Source: DASSUW01 sp963844205 | Lineage (GTDB): Bacteria; Actinomycetota; Thermoleophilia; Solirubrobacterales; Solirubrobacteraceae | Assembly: GCA_963844205.1 (NCBI GenBank) | Contig: CAWJNK010000009.1 | Coordinates: 1-64,000 of the forward strand | Direction of reading: 5' to 3' | Length of the DNA: 64,000 nt | Part shown: positions 1 to 8,984 of the stretch, piece after piece | Position numbering within the stretch: the stretch's first letter is position 1 | Layout: the number at the start of each line of letters is the position of its first letter | Made by a program: the position numbers and the translations under genes | Notes under the pieces: model-generated | Database searches by the model: none | What the model was told of the DNA's origin: nothing | The model's input: the letters and a program-made list of their open reading frames with translations, nothing else

Positions 1-826
1 GGCATCGAGGGGGCGCATGAGAAGGGCGGCGTCGAGGGCGAGGTCGGGCGCTATCCGCCGCAACCACCTCGTCCCGGTCCCGTGCGGTCGCCGACCTCGC
101 GCAGCTCAACGAGCTGATCCTCGCCGGCTGCGAGGCAGACCTGGCGCGGCGGATCGTCGGGCGGGCGCGAGACAGTCGGTGAGGCGTGGGCGGGCGAGCG
201 GCCGTTGCTTCGCTCGCTGCCGGCGGAGCGGTTCGACTCGGCCGAGGCCGCTGCGCCCAGCGTCGATGCGAAGTCGCTGGTCACGATCCGCCAGAACCGC
301 TACTCGGTGCCGGTCGCCTCGCCGGCCTGAAGGTCAGCGCCCGGATCGGTGCGCGTGAGATCACGATCAGCCAGGCGGGAAGGAGGTCGCGCGCACGAAC
401 GGCTCAACGGCCGGTTCGGGACCCGGCGCAGCTCGACCACTACCTCGAGCTGCTGTGCGCAAGCCCGGCGGCCTCGTGACTCGGTGGCGCTCGCCCAAGA
501 ACGCGACCGCGGCGCCTGGCCGATCGCGTTTGACGAGCTATGGGCGGCGCTGGCCGGGCGCTACGGGCGCTCGGAGGCGGCCCGGCAGATGGTCGACGTG
601 CTGATGCTCTGCCGCGAGCACGGGCCCGAGCGGGTCGCCCTGGCCGTCCGCGGCGCGCTCGCGGCCGGCGCGCACGACGGCCGCGCCGTCGCGGTGCTCG
701 CGCGCCGCGCCCACAGAGACCCAGGCCGCGCCGGCGCCGCTGATCGAGCTCGAGCCGCGCCTGGCCGCGCACGCCGGCCCGGCGCCCGACCTGACCGACT
801 ACGACCAGCTGCTCGAGGCACCCGAT
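1..826 (+). pseudogene. IstA-like IS21 transposase, C-terminal part, frameshifted
   Basis: Reading across frames gives a continuous IstA-type C-terminal region: an L-N-E-L-I-L-A-G-C-E stretch near position 100, then a G-E-R-P-L-L-R-S-L-P segment near 200, then S-V-D-A-K-S-L-V-T-I-R-Q-N-R-Y-S-V-P near 270, the usual start of the IstA C-terminal domain. At least three frame changes are needed (near 180, 325 and 385). The catalytic DDE domain would lie upstream of the window. The end abuts the istB start region, as in the family. Family assignment rests on these motifs and on the following istB gene. Confidence 0.65.
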
Positions 827-1690
827 GACCACGACACCCAGAACACCAAGACCGCGGCGCTGGAGGCGCTGATCGAGGCGCACGCCGATCGAGCTCAAGC
901 TCCCGACCGTCCGCCGCCGCTTCCGCGCGCTCGCCGCCGAAGCCACGCGCGAGCAGCAGACGCCGGTCGCCTACCTCGCCGCGCTGCTGGAGGCCGAGAT
1001 GACCGAACGCGCCGAACGCCGCGAACGGCGTCGCCTGATCGACGCGCGCTTCCCGCAGATCAAGCGCCTCGAGGACTTCCGCTTCGCCGACGATCCAACG
1101 TCCCGCAGGCCACGATCGCCGCGCTCGCCGAAGGCGCCTGGATCGACGACCGCGAGCGGTCATCTTCATCGGCGACTCGCGGCACCGGCAAGACGATCCT
1201 GGCGACCGCGCTCGCGGTCTGCGCCTGCCACCAAGGCCGCCGCGTCCGCTTCACCACGCTCGCCGGCGCTCGCCAACGAACTCCAAGAGGCCCAAAGCCG
1301 CCGCGAGCTCGCGCGCGTCGTCGGCCGCTACGCCCGCACCGAGCTCGTCGTCCTCGACGAACTCGGCTACCTCGCGCTGCCCGACGGCGCCGCCGAGCTG
1401 GTCTTCCAGGTCCTCTCCGAACGCCACGAACGCGGCTCGCTGATCGTCACCACCAACCTGCCGTTCGGCGAGTGGACCAAGGTCTTCCCCGACCCCCGGC
1501 TCGCCAAGGCCGTCGTCGACCGCCTCACCCACCGCGCCCACATCATCGACACCGGCAACGAGTCCTGGCGCTTCCGCCACGGCCTCACCCGCAAGACCAA
1601 GACGACCCCGAACAGCCGCCCGATGACCGCGCCCGCGCGCCCCTCGCCGCTCCACCTCGCCCTACGGGCTCAGCTCCGCGACGACGGGCG
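826..1690 (+). pseudogene. IstB-like IS21 helper ATPase, frameshifted
   Basis: The product would be the AAA+ ATPase that assists IS21 transposition. A Walker A sequence G-D-S-G-T-G-K-T is encoded near 1170-1195, and a Walker B segment V-V-L-D-E-L-G-Y-L near 1345-1375. The conserved S-L-I-V-T-T-N-L-P-F-G-E-W and the D-R-L-T-H-R-A-H-I-I-D region follow near 1440-1560. Frameshifts occur near 880, 1095, 1160, 1225 and 1265, so no intact protein is made as the sequence stands. The number of isolated one-base shifts suggests either old decay or sequencing error. Confidence 0.75.
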
Positions 1691-1810
1691 CGCGGCACCA
1701 ACACCCGCCATCAGGCAACATCCAACCGCAGATCAACCGACGCGAAGTGGGGCCACTTCAGGCCGTCGCGGTGGGGCCACTGCAAGCCGTCGCTCCGATA
1801 CAGCGCAGTT

Positions 1811-2058
1811 GTGTCCCCTTTTGTGTCCCCCAGCCCCCACTCGGCGCTGTAGAGCCAAAGCGCCGCGGAATCATAATCCGCGTGTCGGGGGTTCGAGTCC
1901 CTCCTCTGGCATGAGAAGTACCTGCAAACAGGTGCTTTCTGCAGACCGGGCCACGCGGAATACATTCCGCGTGTCGCCCACTCCCGATACCTGGATTTGG
2001 CGGCGTACGTGGTGTCGTGCACGCTTCGCTGACATTTCTGTCCCCCGACCTGTCCCCC
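1811..2058 (+). repeat. tRNA(CAU)-derived attachment module, copy 1
   Basis: Two TGTCCCC arms (1811-1818 and 1823-1831) precede the 3' half of a tRNA at 1865-1911. That half comprises an anticodon stem GCGGA/TCCGC around loop ATCATAA (anticodon CAT at 1872-1874), variable loop GTGTC, T-stem GGGGG/CCCTC with loop TTCGAGT, a 3' acceptor strand and discriminator A. No matching 5' acceptor or D-arm is present, so this is not a complete tRNA gene. A hairpin with 9-base arms (1916-1937) followed by T residues looks like the tRNA terminator. A palindrome at 1952-1973 repeats the anticodon arm sequence. Two TGTCCCCC arms close the module (2039-2046, 2051-2058). The layout resembles a tyrosine-recombinase attachment site. 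Confidence 0.8.
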
Positions 2059-2454
2059 ACGCCCAGCCCGATTGCGGCGGAGCACAGATCACCCTGACCC
2101 GGAGCGTGGCCTGTGCGGAGTGTCTGGTCCAAGCTGCGATCGGAATCGCTCGGCGGCGGCGCACAGCGCGCCGCTCGAGCGAAGTCATGCTGCCGCGCGC
2201 GATCGACAGCGATTGATGCGGCGACCCGAGTGCCGGAACCACGGGAGGCTGTCGGGAAACTCAAGCTTTGGAGAAATCCACAGCCGCCTCGCGGAGCGAC
2301 GTTGCGCCCACGACCGTGGCTGAGTGGGGCTAAGTTGTCTCACTTTGGACCCCGTTGCGGAGACCGCGCGCACGCCTGCTGTGTTCCAGCAGGCGCGCGT
2401 CGCGCCGCTCTGGCGCTCGCCGCGCTGCTCGGCGGCGATGGTACGGCCGCAGAG
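2059..2454. other. Intergenic DNA between module 1 and the secreted dehydrogenase gene
   Basis: No convincing gene. In the other complete copies the sequence after the module stays related for about 80 bp, but here it diverges earlier. An AGTGGGG..CCCC-type stretch at about 2322-2351 is reminiscent of the IS21-like ends at 1745-1783 and may be a stray terminus. Open frames crossing this region on the minus strand are antisense to the tRNA fragment. Confidence 0.5.
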
Positions 2455-2485
2455 CGCGGGGCCGGCGCTGACCGCCGGCCCCGCG
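2455..2485 (-). terminator. Strong GC hairpin after the ThuA/dehydrogenase gene
   Basis: A perfect 13-base-pair stem (2455-2467 with 2473-2485, loop CTGAC) lies 11 bases past the stop codon of the minus-strand gene ending at 2496. It has no clear T run, as is usual for terminators in high-GC genomes. Confidence 0.65.
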
Positions 2486-2495
2486 TCGCGGCTTC

Positions 2496-5400
2496 CTAGA
2501 ACCCGACCCCGGCGCCGCTGAACTGGACCCAGTTCAGGTTGCCGAAGTTGGTCGCCGGGCCGCCCGGCGCCTGGCGGAACATCAGGTAGAGCCGGCGGCT
2601 GCCCGTCACCGGCGACGTGAACGCACACGGCTGGGTCGTGTAGGTATTCGCACCGCCGGTGGCGGCGAGCGTGCATGTCGCGACGATGTCGCCGGTCGGC
2701 GAGTCGGTGCGCACGTCCACGAGACCGCGCGCCGTCCCGGCCGCGCTCGCCTGCGCGAACCGGAACGCGATCTCCTTGTTCATGTTGCCGAAGGAGTACC
2801 GGTTGTTGAGTCCCAGGTAGTCGCCGTTGTCGATGCTCGCAGCCACCTGCCCGCCGCCCGGATCCGGCTCGGCGACGTTGACGGCCGGATACGTCAGGCC
2901 GCGCGCGTCCTGCGCGAACTCGGGCTGCTGGCGGCGCGTCTGCACCACGTGCTGGACCGTGGTGCTCAGCGGCGGCTGGCCGTTGGCGCCCTCGTCCGTG
3001 TAACTGACGCTGACGCCCGCTGCGAGGTAGCCGCCGTGGAACGCGAGGTCCGGGGACGTGGGCAGCGTGCCGGAGCACCCCGTGACCGTGCTCTCGCCGT
3101 GGCCGTGCGAGTCGTGCACGAGCACCAGCGAGACCTCGACCTTCGAGCAGTCGATCGCGCCGTCCTCCGGATCGACGACGGTCACGGAGAACGGGATCGT
3201 CTGACCCCACTCGAAGAAGTCGCCGTCGACCGGCGTGTCGATCGTCACCTTCGGCGCCGTGTTGCCGACCGTGATCCGGATGGTCTTCGAGTCGGACCGG
3301 CCGCCGGCGTCGATCACCGTCAGCTTCGCCGTGTAGACGCCGTTGGCGGTGTAGGTGTGCGTCGGGCTCGGGTCGATCGAGTCGACCGTCCCGTCGTTGT
3401 CGAAGTCCCACTCGAAGCGGATCGAGTCACCCTCGTCCGGGTCGCGCGAGCCCGCGCTCGAGAACTGCACCGCAAGCGGCGCCGTCCCGCTCGTCGGATC
3501 CGCGTTCAGCACGGCCTGCGGCCGCTGCGGCCCGGCGACGTACTCCCACCGGTACAGGCCCGCGTCCGGGTTGGCCGTGAAGAAGCCGTCGCCGTAGGTG
3601 AGCATGTAGTAGTGCCCGTCGGCCCCGAACTGCTGGTCCATCGGGTTGTCGCACTCGAACGGGAACGCGGTCGTCGCGAGCGCGGCGCCGCAGTTGAGCA
3701 GGTCGTTGATCTTGAGCACCTTGCCGTCGGAGTCCAGGCGGATCTCCTTCAGGTAGTCGCGCGTCCACTCGGCGAAGAAGATCGCGCCGTCGTAGTACGG
3801 CGGGAACTTCGTCTCCGTCGGGTTGTCCGGGTCGAACTCGTACTTCGTCGCGCCGTGCGGCCCGACGCCGCCCTGGCCGAGCTCCGGGAAGATCCGCGGG
3901 CAGGCCTGGACGGGGTTGCGGTTGTAGCCGTCGAAACACGGCGTGCCCCAGAGGTCGTCGCGGAACGAGTACCAGATGTCCGGCGCCGTGAGCGGCGGCG
4001 TCACCGCGCGCCCGGTGTTCCAGCGCGACTCGTTCGCGGGCCCGTGAGCGGGGTTGCCGCACTCGAACGTCTCGCCCAGCGTCGTCTGGGTGTTGAAGTC
4101 CCACTTGAACATGGGGAGGTCGGGCTTGTAACAGACCGGCCAGCCGTAGTTGGACGGCTTGCGCACGATCTCGACCCGACCCGTGCCGGCGGGCCCGCGG
4201 AACGCACCCGGCGCGTTCGCGTCCGGTGAGTAGTCGGTCACGTAGGCGACGCCGTCCGAGTCCACCTGGATCCGGAACGGGTTGCGGAAGCCCATCGCGT
4301 AGATCTCCGGGCGCGTCTTGCCCTCCGCGTCCTGGGACTCGGGGAACATGTTGCCGGCCGGGACGTCGTAGGTGCCGTCGCCGTTGACCTTGATGCGCAG
4401 CACCTTGCCGCGCAGGTCGTTGGTGTTGAGCGAGCCGCGGCGCGCATCGTTGAACGGCGCCGAGAACCAGCCGCCCTCCTGCGTCGTCGCGGTCGTGGCC
4501 GTCGGCGTGCCGCTGCCGGTGAGACCCGACGCGTCCGCCACGAGCTGCGGGACGTTGTCCTCGCTGTAGGCGCCGCGGAACGAGACCGTCTGGTTGTTCG
4601 TGCTGACGTTTCCGTTCCCGGTCACGGCGACGTCGCCCAGCTCGACGTTGCCCAGCGCCTCGAGCGCCGTCCGGATCGCCGCCGCGTTCGCGTTGAAGGC
4701 GATCGGCGCGGTGGTCTGGCCGTCGAACGTGAGCGTGAACGTGCCGCCGGTCGCGCCCTGCACCCGCACGGTCTGCGACTCGTTCGTCTTCATGTCGTTG
4801 AACGGCGGGTAGTTGTTCGCGCCGAGCGCGGTCGCGGGCGTGTCGTCGCCGGTGACGAGCCAGAGGTTGTTGTCGGCGTCGAAGTCGATGTCACCCGCGA
4901 CGTGGCAGCACGCGCCGCGGTTCATCTCGACCTTCATGATCTTCTGCTCGCTCGCGATGTCGAGGCGCGCGGGCTCCTGGCCTTCGCCGTCGACGAACTT
5001 GAAGCGCGAGAGCTGGAAGTAGCCGTTCCACTGATCCCAGACGCTCGGGTCCGGCGCCACGACGGGCGCGGCCCCGGGCGGCGTCGTCGCCGGATACGGC
5101 TTGCCGCTCTGGGAGATGCCCTCCATCTGGACCGGCGAGTAGAAGAGGTAGACCCACTTGTTGGTCGCGAAGTCGTTGTCGACCGCGGGGCCGTAGAGCC
5201 CGTCCTCGTTGACGGTGTAGACGGGGATGTTCGCGATCACGTCGACCTCGCCAGTCGACGGGTCGTGCAGCCGCAGGCGCCCATCGCGGGTGGTCTGGAT
5301 CAGACGCCCGTCGGGCAGTTGGTCGAAGCCGATCGGCTCGTTGAGGTTCGGCGGCGCGGAGATCTTGACCTGCTGGTAGTTGGCCAGGACGGTCGCGCCG

Positions 5401-6161
5401 CAGTCGGAGTAGACCGGATCGGCGATGCCGGCGGCCCAGTCCAGCGCGCCCACCAGGTGCTCGCGGAAGTCCGGCTCCGAGAACGACGCGGCGGTGTCGC
5501 CGCCGGCCGTGTAGAAGCTGCGCCCGCCCTGCGTGTCCTTGCACCAGGCGTACGGATGGTCGAAGCCCATCGTGCCCCCGGCGTAGGTCGTCTCGTCGGC
5601 CGTCGCGAGCACGTGGAAGCGCCCGCGCACGTTGGAGCTGAAGTTGTAGAAGCGGTCCGAGCGGACCCAGCGCTCGGGCAGCGTGCGGCTCGCGTCGTGC
5701 ACGCGATCGGCGACCTTGATGGTCGCCTCGTCGAGCTCGGACTGCCCGGTGGCGCGCGTTCCGAGGATATCGCTCAGGAACGTCCAGTCAGGCTCCGTCT
5801 CGATCGCCGAGTGGATCCCGAGGAAGCCGCCGCCGGCCTTGAACCAGCGCTCGAAGACCGCCTGCTGCTCGTCGTTCAGCACGTCGCCGGACGTGTTGAG
5901 GAAGACGACCACGCGGTAGGACGCGAGGTCCTCGTCGTTGAACCGGTCCGTCTTGTCCGTCACCTGGACGACGAACCGGTGCTGCTTGCCCAGGGCCTTG
6001 ATCGTCTCTGCGCCGGCCGCGGTCGAGGCGTGCTTCTCGGCCGTCGCCTTGGTGAAGACCAGCACCTTGTAGTCGACCCGGTTGGGCGCGGCCGCGGCGG
6101 GCGCGGCGAAGCCCAGCACGGCGGCCAGGGACAGGCAAGCGGCAATGAACGCCCGCTTCAT
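2496..6161 (-). CDS. Secreted ThuA-domain / sugar-dehydrogenase (GSDH-like) / PKD protein
   Basis: This is a 1221-residue exported protein. The start at 6161 is chosen because a purine-rich AGGAGGAGGAG site precedes it and a signal peptide follows (MKRAF, hydrophobic core, A-A-P-A-A-A-A-P cleavage zone). Domains: a ThuA-like domain (about residues 29-255; trehalose-utilisation fold with G-G-G-F-L-G-I-H-S); a PQQ-dependent soluble glucose dehydrogenase-like beta-propeller (about 270-873, with L-W-L-V-T-G-D-D and the E-I-Y-A-M-G-F-R-N-P-F-R region); a PKD domain (about 877-967); and a C-terminal carbohydrate-binding-like beta domain (about 1090-1221). A separate beta module of about 100 residues (457-557) is inserted in the propeller. 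The likely role is periplasmic or extracellular oxidation of sugars or polyols; substrate unknown. It is transcribed divergently from another ThuA protein. Confidence 0.85.
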   Translation of the reverse strand: MKRAFIAACLSLAAVLGFAAPAAAAPNRVDYKVLVFTKATAEKHASTAAGAETIKALGKQHRFVVQVTDKTDRFNDEDLASYRVVVFLNTSGDVLNDEQQAVFERWFKAGGGFLGIHSAIETEPDWTFLSDILGTRATGQSELDEATIKVADRVHDASRTLPERWVRSDRFYNFSSNVRGRFHVLATADETTYAGGTMGFDHPYAWCKDTQGGRSFYTAGGDTAASFSEPDFREHLVGALDWAAGIADPVYSDCGATVLANYQQVKISAPPNLNEPIGFDQLPDGRLIQTTRDGRLRLHDPSTGEVDVIANIPVYTVNEDGLYGPAVDNDFATNKWVYLFYSPVQMEGISQSGKPYPATTPPGAAPVVAPDPSVWDQWNGYFQLSRFKFVDGEGQEPARLDIASEQKIMKVEMNRGACCHVAGDIDFDADNNLWLVTGDDTPATALGANNYPPFNDMKTNESQTVRVQGATGGTFTLTFDGQTTAPIAFNANAAAIRTALEALGNVELGDVAVTGNGNVSTNNQTVSFRGAYSEDNVPQLVADASGLTGSGTPTATTATTQEGGWFSAPFNDARRGSLNTNDLRGKVLRIKVNGDGTYDVPAGNMFPESQDAEGKTRPEIYAMGFRNPFRIQVDSDGVAYVTDYSPDANAPGAFRGPAGTGRVEIVRKPSNYGWPVCYKPDLPMFKWDFNTQTTLGETFECGNPAHGPANESRWNTGRAVTPPLTAPDIWYSFRDDLWGTPCFDGYNRNPVQACPRIFPELGQGGVGPHGATKYEFDPDNPTETKFPPYYDGAIFFAEWTRDYLKEIRLDSDGKVLKINDLLNCGAALATTAFPFECDNPMDQQFGADGHYYMLTYGDGFFTANPDAGLYRWEYVAGPQRPQAVLNADPTSGTAPLAVQFSSAGSRDPDEGDSIRFEWDFDNDGTVDSIDPSPTHTYTANGVYTAKLTVIDAGGRSDSKTIRITVGNTAPKVTIDTPVDGDFFEWGQTIPFSVTVVDPEDGAIDCSKVEVSLVLVHDSHGHGESTVTGCSGTLPTSPDLAFHGGYLAAGVSVSYTDEGANGQPPLSTTVQHVVQTRRQQPEFAQDARGLTYPAVNVAEPDPGGGQVAASIDNGDYLGLNNRYSFGNMNKEIAFRFAQASAAGTARGLVDVRTDSPTGDIVATCTLAATGGANTYTTQPCAFTSPVTGSRRLYLMFRQAPGGPATNFGNLNWVQFSGAGVGF

Positions 6162-6366
6162 GGAAGCTCCTCCTCCTCTAGTGACCGCGCTTCCCGGGGT
6201 CGATCTGCGGCCCCATCCGCGCGGACGCCCTCTCTCGAGGCGAGCATAGCCTTGTAATTGTTTGAAGGCAAGCCGAAATGTTCTTTGCAGATCTTTGCAG
6301 TGCTCGTTACATTCGATTTCCGACCCAACTAATCGAGATCGAAGGGTCGAGGAGAGGAGAACCTGA
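6162..6366. promoter_or_regulatory. Divergent promoter region of the two ThuA genes, with tandem operator-like repeat
   Basis: The only space between two outward-facing genes, so both promoters must lie here. It contains a tandem direct repeat of TCTTTGCAG (6282-6290 and 6292-6300) with a 10-base period, so both repeats lie on the same helix face. The region is clearly more AT-rich than its surroundings. A GGAGAGGAGA sequence just before 6367 is the ribosome site of the plus-strand gene. The CTTTGCA core resembles half of the palindrome at 16373-16398, hinting at shared control by one of the DeoR-type regulators; this link is inference. Confidence 0.5.
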
Positions 6367-8424
6367 ATGCGCCTTCGTAGAGGCCGCGCGCTGGCGACTG
6401 CCACGCTTGCGGCGGCGGCCGTGGCGGTGACGGGAGGGGAAGCCTGGGCCCAGGCCGATGCCACTGCTCCGACGCTCAACGTCGCGTCGCTGTCGCCGTC
6501 GCCGGCGACCGGCCACAACGGCTGGTACCGCACCAGTCCGGTGACGCTCAACATGACGGCCACCGACGACGTCGGCGTCGTGAAGTTCCAGTACGCCTTC
6601 AGCGCCGCTGGCCCGTTCACGGACGTCCCGGTCGCGACGCCTTCCACCAGCGCCTCGGCGTCCGTCGACATCACGCAGGAGGGCCTCGGCAACAACGCGG
6701 TCCGCTACCGCGCCGTCGATGCCGCCGGCAACACATCGGCCACGCGGCAGATCTCGATCCGGATCGACACCCGGCCGCCGAACGTCACCTGGCCGGCGAT
6801 CGTCGACGGCCATGTCGGGCACGCGACGCGGCTGATCCCGACCCGCGCCGATCAGGCGCCCGGCTCGGGAGGAGTCGCCGTGCTCAGCATGTTCCTCGAC
6901 GGCGAGGAGGTCTTCCCGCTGCCGATCAGCACGACCGACCTCTCGCTCGGGGCGCACACGATCGCGGTCGTGGCCGGCGACGCCGCCGGCAACGCAGCGA
7001 AGCACACGCAGACCTTCATCGTTACGACGTCGTATGCCAACGTGCGGGCGATCCTGACTGCATACGAGACCGCCGGGCGGGTCTCCGCCGACACGGCGGC
7101 CGCGCTGCGCACGGCGCTCGACGCAGCCGAGGCGGCGGTCGGCAAGAAGGCCAAGCCGCATCTCAACGAGTTCGTCTCGATCGCCAACGAGCAGGTCGCC
7201 GACAAGGACGCGGGCGCGACGCTCGCGGGCGACGCGCGCTACCTGATCGACGCGGCGACCGGCGATCTGCCGCCCGAGGCGCCGACCGGGACCAGCAGCG
7301 AGCCGGCGCAAGGCCCGGCGCTCTTCCCCGATCCGGTCCTGTCGCCGCTGCCGGCCGACCCCGACGCTGAATTCGACGTGCTCGTGTACTCGGAGACGAC
7401 GGGCTTCCGGCACGATCACATCCCGCACACGATCGCCGCGATCCAGCAGCTCGGGGCGCGGCACGGCTTCAACGTCGACGTCTACGACCCGCAGCTGCCG
7501 AGCGTCTCCTTGCCGACAAGCCCGTTCACGAGCCTGGCGGCGCTGCAGAAGTACGAGACGATCGTGTTCGAGTCGACGGTCGGCCACAACCCCGGCCCGC
7601 TCGACCCGGTCACCGAACGGCCCGTGTTCGAGGAGTACATGCGGCAGGGCGGCGGCTACGTCGGCATCCACGGTGCGGCCGACTCGGCGCGCGGCCTGCC
7701 CCAGTTCCAGTGGCCCTGGTACGGCAACCTGGTCGGCGGCTGGTTCACGAACCACCCGAGCGGCCAGAACGGGTTCGGCCACTGCGGCAGCTGCATCCAC
7801 GCCGAGGTGATCACGGAGGACGCGGAGCACCCGGCGACCGCGCACCTCGCGCCGCGCTGGACGATCGTCGACGAGCTCTACAACTTCGACCGTCACGTGC
7901 GCGGCGACGTGCACACGCTGCTGAGCCTCAACGAGGACAGCTACCAGCGCAGCCTGAACGCGGGCAACGCTGCGAACAACCCGCTGGTCCTCATGGGCGG
8001 CGACCACCCGATCTCGTGGTGCCAGAACTGGGACGGCGGCAAGGCGTTCTCGCACATCCTGGGGCACGCCCGCTGGCTGTACTACGACGAGTCGTTCATG
8101 CAGATCATCCTCGGGGGCATCCTCACGACCGCCGACCAGGCCGCGGCGAACTGCTCGTCGTACCGCGAGACCGCCCTGTTCATCGCCGGTGCGGCAGGAG
8201 CCGGCGCGCTCGCCCCGGATGCGGCGACGGAGGCGGCCGACCAGCTCGCGGCGGCGAAGGCGCACTACCTGGCCAAGCGCTACACGGACACCCTCGCGCC
8301 GCTCAACGCGATCGCCGAGCTCGCGGCCTCGGAGGCGGCCGGCACGGCGGAAGCCCGCGCCGAGCTCGCCGCCCAGGCGCGCGCTCTGCGCGAGTGGATG
8401 CAGCAGATCAACCGGCCGGCCTGA
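6367..8424 (+). CDS. Secreted multidomain ThuA-like protein with FIMAH-type helical domain
   Basis: A 685-residue protein with a signal peptide (MRLRRGR, Ala-rich core, A-W-A-Q-A cleavage zone). Residues about 33-135 and 140-220 are Ig-like beta domains of the kind found in bacterial surface hydrolases. About 222-300 is an all-helical domain resembling FIMAH. About 336-597 is a ThuA-like domain with the glutamine-amidotransferase-like fold (V-L-V-Y-S-E-T-T-G-F-R-H-D, G-G-G-Y-V-G-I-H-G-A-A, H-P-I-S-W-C). A second Ala-rich helical segment ends the protein. ThuA domains occur in carbohydrate-active exported proteins; catalytic activity is unproven. It shares its promoter region with the divergent ThuA/dehydrogenase gene, suggesting joint action on an extracellular sugar. 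Confidence 0.85.
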   Translation: MRLRRGRALATATLAAAAVAVTGGEAWAQADATAPTLNVASLSPSPATGHNGWYRTSPVTLNMTATDDVGVVKFQYAFSAAGPFTDVPVATPSTSASASVDITQEGLGNNAVRYRAVDAAGNTSATRQISIRIDTRPPNVTWPAIVDGHVGHATRLIPTRADQAPGSGGVAVLSMFLDGEEVFPLPISTTDLSLGAHTIAVVAGDAAGNAAKHTQTFIVTTSYANVRAILTAYETAGRVSADTAAALRTALDAAEAAVGKKAKPHLNEFVSIANEQVADKDAGATLAGDARYLIDAATGDLPPEAPTGTSSEPAQGPALFPDPVLSPLPADPDAEFDVLVYSETTGFRHDHIPHTIAAIQQLGARHGFNVDVYDPQLPSVSLPTSPFTSLAALQKYETIVFESTVGHNPGPLDPVTERPVFEEYMRQGGGYVGIHGAADSARGLPQFQWPWYGNLVGGWFTNHPSGQNGFGHCGSCIHAEVITEDAEHPATAHLAPRWTIVDELYNFDRHVRGDVHTLLSLNEDSYQRSLNAGNAANNPLVLMGGDHPISWCQNWDGGKAFSHILGHARWLYYDESFMQIILGGILTTADQAAANCSSYRETALFIAGAAGAGALAPDAATEAADQLAAAKAHYLAKRYTDTLAPLNAIAELAASEAAGTAEARAELAAQARALREWMQQINRPA

Positions 8425-8433
8425 GCAGTGGCG

Positions 8434-8472
8434 CCGCCGGGCCCCGGGGTCTCCCTCCCCCGGGCCCGGCGG
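8434..8472 (+). terminator. GC-rich terminator hairpin
   Basis: An 11-base perfect stem (8434-8444 with 8462-8472) extended by four more G-C pairs after one bulged base lies 10 bases beyond the stop of the secreted ThuA gene. It has no T tract. It probably ends that single-gene transcript. Confidence 0.7.
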
Positions 8473-8679
8473 GCACCGGCCCGGATCCGCCGCTCAGTCG
8501 TCGGCCGGGTCGTGCCAGATCGAGTCGACCGGGAGCTACAAGATCACGCCGTGGTTCAGGATCCCGGCCGTCGAGCGCGCGCTTCACGGCCGCCATGGGC
8601 GCCACCAACGACGGGGTGCGGGTGAGGCCGAGGAAGCGCCGCTTGGCCACGCCGAGCGCGTGCTCGGCGCTGATCTAGC

Positions 8680-8965
8680 CGTCTCGGCGACCACGCCGAG
8701 CACGGCCTCGTCGACCCGCCGCGCCTTCTACTTCGCGCTGATCGACGCGGTCGGCTCTCCCCGAGTCGCGCGCCTGCATGCTGCGCTCGAGAGCGAGATC
8801 CGGCTGTGCATCGCCCAGCTGCGTCCCGCCTGGCACACGCCGTCCGCGCTCGCCGAGGAGCATCGCCAGGTCCTCGACGGGATCCTCGCGGGCTCCCCGC
8901 CGGCGGCGCAGGCCCAATGCGCGAGCACTTCGAGAAGGCCGTGCGCGACGTCACCGGCCGCGCCC
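8680..8965 (+). pseudogene. Remnant of a GntR-family regulator (FCD domain C-terminus)
   Basis: The conceptual product contains A-L-I-D-A-V-G-S-P-R-V-A-R-L followed by E-I-R-L-C-I-A-Q-L-R-P-A-W. This closely matches the C-terminal FCD domain of the intact GntR regulator at 20407-21045 (A-V-G-S-P-R-L-E-R-L and E-I-R-L-C-V-A-Q-L-R-P-S-W). A one-base shift near 8910 is needed to reach the last segment, H-F-E-K-A-V-R-D-V-T-G, which matches the intact protein's end. The DNA-binding N-terminus is missing. This is a dead relative of the intact gene. Confidence 0.75.
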
Positions 8966-8984
8966 GCGACTCCGGCTCGAGGCG

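Larger units (their letters stand above)
1..1790 (+). mobile_element. Decayed IS21-family element, left end outside the window
   Basis: The stretch contains, in order, the C-terminal part of an IstA-like transposase and an IstB-like helper ATPase, which is the invariant IS21 gene order. Both are broken by several single-base shifts. The right edge carries two near-identical short palindromic repeats, AAGTGGGGCCACTT at 1745-1758 and GGTGGGGCCACTGC at 1770-1783. Repeated end motifs of this kind are usual for IS21 termini, where the transposase binds. The element stops just before the tRNA-derived module at 1811. The left end is not visible, so target duplication cannot be checked. Confidence 0.75.

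Noticed and set aside
1865..1911. A functional tRNA-Met gene (and at the four other modules)
   Set aside because: Only the anticodon arm, T-arm and 3' acceptor strand are present; no GCCGGAG-type 5' strand or proper D-arm at the required distance.
1711..2264. Minus-strand frames encoding G-G-T-R-T-P-D-T-R-I-M-I-P or E-G-L-E-P-P-T-R-G-L, also near 22089-22353, 28819-29127 and 48966-49360
   Set aside because: They are antisense to the tRNA 3' half; such peptides are a well-known false annotation produced by tRNA genes.
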